DNA of 6,091 nt from JAYENK01 sp034722035 (GCA_034722035.1 JAYENK010000006.1:1-6091), one strand, 5' to 3'. Numbered from the stretch's first letter, positions 1-6,078 are shown. The notes: generated from the sequence alone by a model not told the origin. Numbers and translations: made by a program.

Positions 1-1
1 G

Positions 2-10
2 TGGTATAAT
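2..10 (+). promoter_or_regulatory. Extended -10 promoter for the acyltransferase-kinase-receiver operon
   Basis: A perfect TATAAT hexamer at 5-10 is preceded by TGG at 2-4, which gives the extended -10 form TGnTATAAT. Transcription would start near 16-18, leaving an A-rich leader of about 23 nt before the ATG at 40. The -35 region lies outside the window. No Shine-Dalgarno is visible in the leader. No other comparable promoter is evident between here and 3208, so the three following genes probably share it. Confidence 0.6.
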
Positions 11-39
11 ATATTAATGTTAAATAAAATAAAAACAAA

Positions 40-642
40 ATGAAACTTATTAAAAATTTGATAAATTTTAAATATCTCCTGTATTTTTTTGGGATTAAAT
101 TAAAATATAGTAAAAACAAAAAAGAAGTATTAAGCAAGATTGGCAAACTCAGAAAGCAAGTTTTTGTTGAGCGAAATTATGTTGAAGCAAAAGAAGTACC
201 GGATATATGGTTGGATGAATATGATCAAGAGGCAATAAATTTTTATGCAAGCAAAAAAAACAATATTATTGGCATCGTTCGTATCATCAAGAAAGAAGCA
301 AAGTTAATTTTGCCGATAGAAAAATATTTTAATTTATTAGATATAATTCCAAAAAATTACGTAGAAATTTCTAAGCTGGCTGTTTGCGCAGAACATCGTG
401 GTGGCAAAAGGCTTTTGTTTATTGGTTTAATGCAACAGATATTAAAATACTGCAAAAAAAATAATATTAATCACTTAGTAATGTTTATGCCAGACTGGTT
501 GTTTGAATCAATGAGAAAGTTAGGTGTCAATATGTATGTACTTGAACATGAAGCTTTGACCAAGAAAGAAATAGATGAAAGACACACGATGCGTAAATAT
601 TTTAATAAACAAACTATTACTCCTTATATTTTTAAAGTTTAA
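40..642 (+). CDS. GNAT-fold acyltransferase resembling LuxI/FeeM autoinducer or N-acyl amino acid synthases
   Basis: This 200-residue protein probably transfers an acyl group from an acyl carrier protein or CoA to an amine. The visible pattern follows the LuxI/FeeM branch of the GNAT fold: R38-x3-F42 with Y47 near the LuxI tryptophan, D59-x2-D62 (LuxI D45/D48), G78-x2-R81 (LuxI R69 region), and E109-x2-K112 in a VEISKLAV strand where LuxI has E-x2-R. A GNAT-like cofactor loop follows at R120-GGKR. The usual LuxI glutamate two residues before the first aspartate is W57 here, so a true homoserine-lactone synthase is less likely than an N-acyl amino acid synthase or an unspecified acyltransferase. 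The length fits the family (about 190-220). The gene looks more A/T- and Lys/Asn-rich than its neighbours. It ends 3 bp before the sensor kinase, which suggests co-transcription and a functional link. The ATG start lies just downstream of a good -10 box but has no Shine-Dalgarno. The fold is fairly secure; the substrate is unknown. Confidence 0.72.
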   Translation: MKLIKNLINFKYLLYFFGIKLKYSKNKKEVLSKIGKLRKQVFVERNYVEAKEVPDIWLDEYDQEAINFYASKKNNIIGIVRIIKKEAKLILPIEKYFNLLDIIPKNYVEISKLAVCAEHRGGKRLLFIGLMQQILKYCKKNNINHLVMFMPDWLFESMRKLGVNMYVLEHEALTKKEIDERHTMRKYFNKQTITPYIFKV

Positions 643-645
643 AAA

Positions 646-2835
646 GTGGAAGTTGGAAATTTTAAAATTTTTTTTACAATTTTGCAATTAATTATTATTG
701 CAATTAATATTTTATTGGGCTTCATCACTTTGCACTATGCTTCTGCTAAACACATTAGTAAGATTTTTAGCGGTTTAGTGGCTGCTATTAGCATTTGGAT
801 GATAGGCTTGATAATGGTTAGACAACTAGACGGTGTAATCGGCCTCCGAATTGCTTTTTTTGGAGCGTCGTTAATAATGCCGTTTTTTTTCTTATTTACC
901 GCATCTTTTCCCATAGTTTTCAAAAAAAAATTTATTGTATTTTTTAAATATTTCATTATTATTTTTGGTCTGGTTTTTGCTTTTTTGTCATTGTTTACCG
1001 GTTTAGTTGTTGAAAATGTAACTTTAACTTCACCTGCTCAATATACAGCCGATTATGGCTTTTTTTATTCTATTTTTGGTTTAGTTTTTATTGTTGGTGT
1101 TATTGGAGCAATAGTGTTAATGGTATATCAGTATGTTAAGGCTAAAGGGCGAGAGAGTCAGCAAGCTTTATATGAATTAATTGGTATGACTTTCGCGATT
1201 ATTCCCGCTACTTTCAGCAATTTAATTATTCCTCTGTTTACTGGAAATTCTTTTTATTCAAATTTTGGTCCATTTGCCGTTACTATTTTTATTGGCTTTT
1301 CTTTTTATGCAATCATTAAGCACCGTTTAATGGACATCAGATTTGTGTTACGGCGTTACTCCGTTTATTTAGTATCTTTAATTTCTATTATTTTACCGGT
1401 AGTTATTGTTAAGCGTTTGTTCAATTGTACTTACGGCCTCAACGCTGTTTGGCTTGATTATATATTTTTAATTATAGCCATTAGCCTTTTTCCTGCTTTA
1501 AGAAATTATTATTATTGTCTGGCAAACCGATACTTTTTTACTTCGCTCTATGACGCTCAGCAAGTAATTGCCGGTTTATCCGACAAGCTAAGCTCAACTC
1601 TTAGGCTTGATAAGATTTATAAATATGTTAGTGATTCACTCATTGCTTCGCTCCATGCACGTAGCATACAGATTTATATATTTAATAAAAAATCAAAAAA
1701 ATATGAACCGAGTTATTATCACGGTAATGAAAAAATCGATCAAAATGTCTTTGTAGAAGATAGGGGCTTTTATTTTAATTATTTACAAAAAAATGTTCCA
1801 GTAATTGTTGATGAACTGAGAAAAAAAGCTTATGTGTCTTATCGACAAACAATTGATCATTTAACATCTCAGAAGGTTGAAGTTGTTATACCTTTATATT
1901 TAAAGGATAGAACAATCGGCATAATTGCTCTGGGGCGCAAAGAGTCGCATGATGTTTATAATGATGAAGATATCAAATTGCTCGAAACAATTGGCGCGCA
2001 GTCCGCAATCGCGATTGACAACGCGATTAATTACGAGGAAGTAAAGAATTTTAGTAAAAAGCTTCAGTATGAGGTTAAAATTGCAACCGATGATTTAGTC
2101 AAAGCCAACGCTAAGTTAAAACAACTAGATCAGGCTAAGAGTGAATTTGTTTCAATCGCTTCGCATCAATTGCGTACTCCGCTCACTGTCATTAAAGGCT
2201 ATATCTCGATGTTTTTGGAGGGGAGTTTTGGTAAAATGGACGAACTGCAAAAAGATTCAATGGAAAAGGTTTATCATTCCAACGAGCGCTTGATTCAATT
2301 GGTGGAGAACCTACTCAACATTTCTCGGATAGAGTCGGGTCGGTTTTGTGTTAACAAAGAACCGGTTAATTTATTCGAAATGGTAAAAAGTGTAGTTGAA
2401 GAGTTAAGTGGTCCGGCAAACAAGAAAAGTTTTAAGCTTGAGCTTGTAAAGCCCAAAAAAGATGTAATAGTAGTTCCTTTGGATCAGGAAAAAATTAGGC
2501 AGGTTGTGCTGAATTTGATTGATAATTCAATTAAATATACAAAAAAAGGAACAGTTAAAGTGCGTATTAGTAGGAGGAAAAATAATGTTTTGTTTTGTGT
2601 GTCCGATAAAGGCATGGGGATTAAGCCGGACGACTTGGTTGATTTGTTTGAAAAATTTTTTCGTGGAACCGACACGGCTCTGATTCATACCGAAGGAATC
2701 GGTCTGGGTTTATACGTTGCGAAACGAATAGTAGAAGTTCATGGAGGAAAAATCTGGGCCGAGAGCAAAGGGGAGAATAAGGGTTCTAAATTTTGCTTTA
2801 CCTTACCGCTTAAAGATAAGGATAAAAATAAATAA
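646..2835 (+). CDS. Membrane sensor histidine kinase (7TM N-terminus, GAF, HisKA, HATPase_c)
   Basis: This 729-residue hybrid-free sensor kinase would autophosphorylate on histidine and pass the phosphate to the adjacent receiver. Residues about 8-225 carry seven hydrophobic segments in the pattern of the histidine-kinase N-terminal 7TM domain, ending in an IIKHRLMDIRF motif. Two further membrane segments follow at about 238-256 and 268-286. A GAF-like domain spans about 300-460, then a short coiled coil at about 462-500. HisKA carries the H-box SHQLRTPLT with phospho-acceptor H507. HATPase_c has the N-box with N623 and N627, the G1 box D654-KGMG, the F-box at about 667-674 and the G2 box GIGLGLY at 684-690. 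All catalytic motifs look intact. The start is GTG at 646, 3 bp after the upstream stop, with no Shine-Dalgarno, so translational coupling is likely. The ligand cannot be read from the sequence; the 7TM region or the GAF domain could be the sensor. Confidence 0.93.
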   Translation: MEVGNFKIFFTILQLIIIAINILLGFITLHYASAKHISKIFSGLVAAISIWMIGLIMVRQLDGVIGLRIAFFGASLIMPFFFLFTASFPIVFKKKFIVFFKYFIIIFGLVFAFLSLFTGLVVENVTLTSPAQYTADYGFFYSIFGLVFIVGVIGAIVLMVYQYVKAKGRESQQALYELIGMTFAIIPATFSNLIIPLFTGNSFYSNFGPFAVTIFIGFSFYAIIKHRLMDIRFVLRRYSVYLVSLISIILPVVIVKRLFNCTYGLNAVWLDYIFLIIAISLFPALRNYYYCLANRYFFTSLYDAQQVIAGLSDKLSSTLRLDKIYKYVSDSLIASLHARSIQIYIFNKKSKKYEPSYYHGNEKIDQNVFVEDRGFYFNYLQKNVPVIVDELRKKAYVSYRQTIDHLTSQKVEVVIPLYLKDRTIGIIALGRKESHDVYNDEDIKLLETIGAQSAIAIDNAINYEEVKNFSKKLQYEVKIATDDLVKANAKLKQLDQAKSEFVSIASHQLRTPLTVIKGYISMFLEGSFGKMDELQKDSMEKVYHSNERLIQLVENLLNISRIESGRFCVNKEPVNLFEMVKSVVEELSGPANKKSFKLELVKPKKDVIVVPLDQEKIRQVVLNLIDNSIKYTKKGTVKVRISRRKNNVLFCVSDKGMGIKPDDLVDLFEKFFRGTDTALIHTEGIGLGLYVAKRIVEVHGGKIWAESKGENKGSKFCFTLPLKDKDKNK

Positions 2836-2836
2836 A

Positions 2837-3208
2837 ATGAAGAAAACAATTCTTATAATTGAAGATGATGAATATTTGGCCGAGCTTTATCGTTTTAAAT
2901 TTAGCCAGGGGCCCTATACGATTTTAGAAGCACGCAACGGGCGTGATGGCGCTGACATTGCCAAAAAAGAAAAACCGGATTTAATTTTACTGGACATAGT
3001 TATGCCGGTTTTGGATGGGTATGAGACTCTAAAACTTTTACGTGAAGACAAGGAGACCAAGAATTTAAAAATATATATACTGTCCAATCTTGGTCAGGCG
3101 GACGAAATTCAACATGCAATTAATGACGGCGCGGATGGGTATTTTATCAAGGCTAACATGACTCCGAACCAGCTCTTAAATGAGGTAGATGAAATACTTA
3201 AAAATTAA
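2837..3208 (+). CDS. Single-domain response regulator (receiver only, CheY-like)
   Basis: This 123-residue protein is one receiver domain with no output domain. The acidic pair is E9/D10 in IIEDDEY, the phospho-acceptor is D53 in LLDIVMP, the Ser/Thr switch is S83 in ILSNLG, and the conserved lysine is K105 in GYFIKA. The ATG at 2837 is preferred because it gives a canonical receiver N-terminus (MKKTILIIED) one base after the kinase stop. The same frame is open from 2741, but those extra 32 residues are only an out-of-frame reading of the kinase C-terminus. An AAGGA about 14 nt upstream is too far for a good ribosome binding site, so coupling to kinase translation is likely. It is almost certainly the partner of the adjacent kinase. 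Lacking a DNA-binding domain, it must act by protein contact or within a phosphorelay. Confidence 0.93.
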   Translation: MKKTILIIEDDEYLAELYRFKFSQGPYTILEARNGRDGADIAKKEKPDLILLDIVMPVLDGYETLKLLREDKETKNLKIYILSNLGQADEIQHAINDGADGYFIKANMTPNQLLNEVDEILKN

Positions 3209-3235
3209 TTTGTTTTTTGGTTTTTTATCTGTTAA

Positions 3236-3241
3236 TATAAT
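3236..3241 (+). promoter_or_regulatory. -10 box upstream of the ferredoxin gene
   Basis: A perfect TATAAT lies 32 nt before the ferredoxin ATG in the 65-bp gap after the receiver gene. No convincing -35 is seen at 16-18 bp: TTGTTT at 3210 would need a 20-bp spacer and TTGGTT at 3217 only 13 bp. In DNA this AT-rich the hexamer could occur by chance. The gap contains no hairpin-plus-T-run terminator, so read-through from the kinase operon remains possible. Confidence 0.4.
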
Positions 3242-3273
3242 ATTTGTAATAATTATTAAATAAAAAATATTCT

Positions 3274-3453
3274 ATGAGCGTAGAAGTTGATAAAAACTTA
3301 TGTATTGGCTGTGGCGCTTGCGTCGCTATTTGTCCCAAAACTTTTAAAATGAATGACGCCGAAGGCAAGGCCGAAGTGAGCGCGCAAGACGATATAACCT
3401 GTGCGAACAGTGCTTCCGATGGCTGTCCGACTCAGGCAATTATTGTTAAATAA
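3274..3453 (+). CDS. Small single [4Fe-4S] ferredoxin, Thermotoga type
   Basis: This 59-residue electron carrier begins MSVEVDKNLCIGCGACVAIC and ends with a CPTQAIIV motif. The cysteines fall at 10, 13, 16, 20, 43 and 51. C10, C13, C16 and C51 should bind one [4Fe-4S] cluster. C20 and C43 match the positions that form a disulfide in the one-cluster ferredoxin of Thermotoga maritima, a protein of nearly the same length. The second cysteine motif of a bacterial 2[4Fe-4S] ferredoxin is absent. It is cytoplasmic and would donate low-potential electrons to a partner not encoded in this window. The ATG start lacks a Shine-Dalgarno. The gene stands alone between the receiver and the uvrC remnant, and nothing ties it to either. 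Confidence 0.92.
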   Translation: MSVEVDKNLCIGCGACVAICPKTFKMNDAEGKAEVSAQDDITCANSASDGCPTQAIIVK

Positions 3454-3512
3454 AATTTTATGCAAAAAACGGCTATTTTATTTTTAGAATAATTGTTTTT
3501 TTTGTATATTTT

Positions 3513-3899
3513 ATGTTCCTAAGTGACATTAAAAAGTTAAACATCTCTCAAGCTCCCGGCATCTATCGTTATTATAATAAAGCCGGAGAGATTATATATA
3601 TCGGTAAAGCGGCTAATTTGCGTAGCAGGGTGTCTTTGTATTGGCGGAAAAGCGCGAATCATGCACCGGCAAAAAAAGAAATGCTAAAGGAAATTGTAAA
3701 AGTGGAATGGGAAGAGTGTGAAACTGAAATCGAGACTTTGCTTTTGGAGGCAAACTTAACTAAACATCATCAACCAAAATATAATATAGATTTGCGTGAT
3801 GACGAGCGTTTTAATTATATAAAAATTCCTACTGAAGACGAAATTCCTGGAGTTTTTATCACTCGCAAGATAGACAAGTCCGGCAATTCATATAATTAA
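3513..3899 (+). CDS. uvrC: UvrC N-terminal GIY-YIG nuclease domain, truncated
   Basis: This 128-residue ORF matches the N-terminus of UvrC, the excinuclease subunit that makes the 3' incision in nucleotide excision repair. Visible GIY-YIG elements are PGIY (15-18), YIG (29-31), the arginines of ANLRSRV (R37 and R39), the metal-binding glutamate in LLLEANL (E79) and N91 in PKYNIDLRDD. The nuclease site therefore looks intact. Homology runs to about ITRKIDKSG (116-124) and then stops at TAA. Full UvrC is about 600 residues, so the UVR/UvrB-binding region, the RNase H-like 5' incision domain and the (HhH)2 domain are missing. UvrC C-terminal sequence resumes at once in the +1 frame (3877-3978), so this is best read as the front half of a gene damaged by internal deletion. 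An alternative is that the nuclease domain is retained as a small stand-alone enzyme. No Shine-Dalgarno is seen. Confidence 0.82.
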   Translation: MFLSDIKKLNISQAPGIYRYYNKAGEIIYIGKAANLRSRVSLYWRKSANHAPAKKEMLKEIVKVEWEECETEIETLLLEANLTKHHQPKYNIDLRDDERFNYIKIPTEDEIPGVFITRKIDKSGNSYN

Positions 3900-3978
3900 A
3901 CGCGTCCGCGATGAAGCGTACCGTTTTGCCGTTAAATATCATCAAGTGCTTCGACGGAAAAAGTTTTTAAAGAAATAA
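3877..3978 (+). pseudogene. uvrC: UvrC C-terminal remnant, out of frame with the N-terminal part
   Basis: Read in the frame +1 to the GIY-YIG ORF, 3877-3978 encodes SPAIHIIKRVRDEAYRF followed by AVKYHQVLRRKKFLKK and a TAA. This matches the end of the UvrC RNase H-like domain, where the family reads roughly SpAlhLiQRIRDEAHRFAi-yHR-lR. In intact UvrC this stretch lies some 400 residues after the GIY-YIG domain; here it overlaps that ORF's last codons. A TAG at 3871-3873 closes the frame upstream and there is no start codon of its own, so it is not an independent gene. The (HhH)2 domain that usually follows is absent as well. The remnant shows that the locus once held a longer uvrC, or that the assembly has joined its two ends. 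Confidence 0.75.
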
Positions 3979-3984
3979 ATTTTT

Positions 3985-4011
3985 TATAATTTTGTCAAAT
4001 TATGTTATAAT
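3985..4011 (+). promoter_or_regulatory. Promoter region of the Kef-type antiporter, two -10 boxes
   Basis: Two perfect TATAAT hexamers lie 21 bp apart, at 3985-3990 and 4006-4011. The downstream one is preceded by TGT at 4003-4005, which gives the extended -10 form. From it, transcription would start about 6-7 nt on, at or next to the A of the ATG at 4018, making a leaderless mRNA. The upstream box would give a leader of about 20 nt without a Shine-Dalgarno. No clear -35 is seen for either; TTGTCA at 3992-3997 is wrongly spaced for both. Confidence 0.5.
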
Positions 4012-4017
4012 ATATAT

Positions 4018-5724
4018 ATGACCGAATCAATTTTTATTGACATTAGTTTGGTTTTGGCAATTGCGATTAGCATTTCTTTTATTGTCCAATTATTGCGTCA
4101 GCCACTAATTATTGCCTACATCATTACCGGCCTTATGGCCGGGCCTTTATTTTTAAACCTGATCAATACCAATCAGGAATTTTTTGACATATTTGCCAAA
4201 ATCGGCGTAATTTTGCTTTTATTTCTAGTCGGTCTTAGTTTGAATATTGACTATTTAAGGCGGATTGGTAAGGCGGCGACAATTACCGGAATCGGTCAGG
4301 CGAGTTTTACTACTTTTTTTGGTTTTTTAATTTTGCTAGGGCTCGGTTTCGATAAAGCGGCCGCGTTTTATTTGGCAATTGCTATTACTTTTTCTTCGAC
4401 TATTATTATAATGAAACTGCTCTCGGATAAGCGGGAGCAACGTACGGTTTATGGCCGCTATACGATTGGTCTAATGCTCGTACAGGATATGATTGCAATT
4501 GCCTTAATGATTCTTTTACCTTCAATCGGCAGTGGTGAATCAATTGTCGCTTCATTTTTAATGTTGTTTGTAAAAATTATAGTTCTTATTGCCTTGGTAT
4601 ATTTTTTGTCGCGGGTAGTGTTGCCGATAATTCTCGAGCGAGTAGTTCAAAACTCCGAGTTTCTTTTGATATTTACCATGGCCTGGTGTTTTGCCGTGGC
4701 CGGACTTACCGCTTGGGCCGGTCTTACTCTGGAGGTAGGTGCTATCATGGCCGGTTTGTCACTTGGTTCTTCGGTTTATCGAACCGAAATCAGCAGTCGG
4801 ATCAAGCCGATTCGCGATTTTTTTATTGCAATCTTTTTTATTATTCTCGGTTCGGAAATGAACGTAGCTGATTTTTGGATTTCAATAATGCCGAGCCTGG
4901 TTTTATCCGTTTTTGTTTTGGTTGGCAACCCGTTTATTCTATATACGCTTTACCGTCGGATGAAGTTTACGCGTAAGTCTAGTTTTTTGGCCGGACTTAC
5001 CGCGGCTCAGGTTAGCGAATTTGGCTTTGTTTTCCTTTTTATTGCCAATGAGCTTGGCTTTGTTGATGGACAAATTTTGTCAATTTTTACTTTAGTTGCT
5101 TTAATTACAATTTTTGTTTCTTCATATTTGATTACTTATAATCATCAGGTTTATAAATTTTTAGCTCCATTTTTGAATTTATTCGGACCGGATAAATGTA
5201 AGGCCAAAAAAGAGGATAATGATACTTATGATGTCTTGATTTTTGGCTATCATCGTCTTGGTTGGAAGATTTGTGATTCACTCAAAGAAATGGGTATAAG
5301 TTTCGCGGTGGTAGATTTTGATCCAATGGCAATTAAAAAATTAAGGATGCGCCGTATCCCGTATTTTTTTGGTGATGCGACTGAGGTCGATTTTCTTTGC
5401 GAATTACCAATTGATTCGGCCAAGATGGTTATTTCCACTTTGCCTCGGGCGGATGATCAAATGACTTTAATCAAACATATTCGTTTGAATAATAAAGAAA
5501 CTTTGTTAATTGCTAATTTATCCCATTCTAAATTTTTGGAAAATCTTTATGGCGCGGGCGCTGACTATATCATGATGCCCCATCTTTTATCCGGTCAATG
5601 GATGGCCAATCTACTTAAGACAAATAACTGGGACCGTAAGGTTTTTCGTGATCTTACCAAAAAACAGAAAGAAGAATTAAGACTTAGATTCACCCTCGGG
5701 GAACTAGTTGAAAAGAAAAATTAA
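4018..5724 (+). CDS. Kef-type CPA2 cation/proton antiporter with C-terminal RCK_N (TrkA-N) domain
   Basis: This 568-residue inner-membrane protein belongs to the CPA2 monovalent cation:proton antiporter family and probably exchanges K+ (or Na+) for H+. About 12-13 hydrophobic segments fill residues 4-375. The Q156-D157 pair in LMLVQDMIAI is the KefC-type ion-binding motif, and QVSEFGFVF at 331-339 is another typical Kef feature. A cytosolic RCK_N Rossmann domain starts near 404 with FGYHRLG (409-415, the GxGxxG loop with H in place of the middle glycine), then the acidic end of strand 2 in VVDFDP (431-436) and GDAT at 452-455. These suggest regulation by a bound nucleotide. The length is near KefB/KefC (about 600) but with a shorter tail. 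A short charged segment (about 538-568) follows the RCK domain. The ATG at 4018 gives the usual short N-terminus before TM1. The gene is monocistronic here, with its own promoter. Family is secure; ion specificity is not. Confidence 0.92.
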   Translation: MTESIFIDISLVLAIAISISFIVQLLRQPLIIAYIITGLMAGPLFLNLINTNQEFFDIFAKIGVILLLFLVGLSLNIDYLRRIGKAATITGIGQASFTTFFGFLILLGLGFDKAAAFYLAIAITFSSTIIIMKLLSDKREQRTVYGRYTIGLMLVQDMIAIALMILLPSIGSGESIVASFLMLFVKIIVLIALVYFLSRVVLPIILERVVQNSEFLLIFTMAWCFAVAGLTAWAGLTLEVGAIMAGLSLGSSVYRTEISSRIKPIRDFFIAIFFIILGSEMNVADFWISIMPSLVLSVFVLVGNPFILYTLYRRMKFTRKSSFLAGLTAAQVSEFGFVFLFIANELGFVDGQILSIFTLVALITIFVSSYLITYNHQVYKFLAPFLNLFGPDKCKAKKEDNDTYDVLIFGYHRLGWKICDSLKEMGISFAVVDFDPMAIKKLRMRRIPYFFGDATEVDFLCELPIDSAKMVISTLPRADDQMTLIKHIRLNNKETLLIANLSHSKFLENLYGAGADYIMMPHLLSGQWMANLLKTNNWDRKVFRDLTKKQKEELRLRFTLGELVEKKN

Positions 5725-5742
5725 ATCTCTATAATCTATCCG

Positions 5743-6001
5743 CTAAAAATCCAAAAATTGTATCCACGCCAAGTTTTTTTTGATCCACTCTCTAATTATC
5801 CATTTTTTATCATTATTATTTTTTTGCAGAGAGATTTTGTCCATAAATAATAGTATAATTTCTTTTGCCATCACCATCTCTTTTCCAAGAAACCAAATTA
5901 GTATTTTTAAAAGTATCTCTCAAATCAAAAATAGCATTCTTAGGTAGAATTAATTTAATGACTTCTAAAAATTTAAAAATTATTATATTTTTATTAGACA
6001 C
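5743..6001 (-). pseudogene. Hypothetical small minus-strand gene, apparently frameshifted in an A7 run
   Basis: A GTG at 6001-5999 opens a 61-codon frame that stops at 5818-5816. An AAGG lies 7 nt before the GTG, a weak ribosome binding site. The stop falls immediately after a run of seven A (minus strand, plus-strand T at 5819-5825). Removing one A would let the frame continue through NNNDKKWIIREWIKKN to a stop at 5745-5743, giving about 85 residues. The continued part is rich in Trp, Ile and Lys and reads like a genuine C-terminal helix. I recognise no family. The reading would converge with the antiporter gene, the stops lying 18 bp apart, a spacing typical of real gene neighbours. It could also be chance open frame in AT-rich DNA or a decayed gene. 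Confidence 0.3.
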
Positions 6002-6023
6002 TAGTGTGCCTTTTTTCTTTACC

Positions 6024-6052
6024 TAGACAAATGTTGGAAAATGTGTTATGAT
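6024..6052 (+). promoter_or_regulatory. Strong sigma-70-type promoter for a gene beyond the right edge
   Basis: TAGACA at 6024-6029 (5 of 6 to TTGACA) is followed by a 17-bp spacer and TATGAT at 6047-6052 (5 of 6 to TATAAT), with an extended -10 TGT at 6044-6046. Transcription would begin near 6058-6060. This is the best complete -35/-10 pair in the window and points rightward to the Shine-Dalgarno at 6079. Confidence 0.65.
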
Positions 6053-6078
6053 TCAAAATCTTGTAAATAATAAAATAT

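Noticed and set aside
735..956. Minus-strand 73-residue open frame
   Set aside because: It is antisense to the kinase transmembrane region, whose conserved plus-strand reading explains the DNA; it has no recognisable motif.
2484..2675. Minus-strand 63-residue open frame
   Set aside because: It is antisense to the intact HATPase N-box and G1 box; no motif of its own.
2741..2836. Upstream extension of the response regulator by 32 residues
   Set aside because: It lies wholly inside the kinase G2-box coding region in another frame, and the receiver fold starts properly at the ATG at 2837.
3460..3492. Ten-codon ORF (MQKTAILFLE) between ferredoxin and uvrC
   Set aside because: Too short, no Shine-Dalgarno, no attenuator-like hairpin; likely chance.
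3463..3502. A-run/T-run pairing that could form a hairpin between ferredoxin and uvrC
   Set aside because: The stem is almost all A-T with a loop over 20 nt, unlike an intrinsic terminator.
4686..4871. Plus-strand 61-residue open frame inside the antiporter
   Set aside because: Out-of-frame shadow of the antiporter membrane domain, with low-complexity Arg/Gly/Phe content.
5250..5438. Minus-strand 62-residue open frame
   Set aside because: Antisense to the RCK_N domain, which is clearly the coding strand.
5788..5833. CTCTCT/AGAGAG inverted repeat as a terminator for the antiporter
   Set aside because: Only 6 bp with a 34-nt loop and no U-run directly after a stable stem.
5854..5859. TATAAT on the plus strand
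   Set aside because: No -35 at proper spacing and no plus-strand gene nearby; expected by chance in AT-rich sequence.
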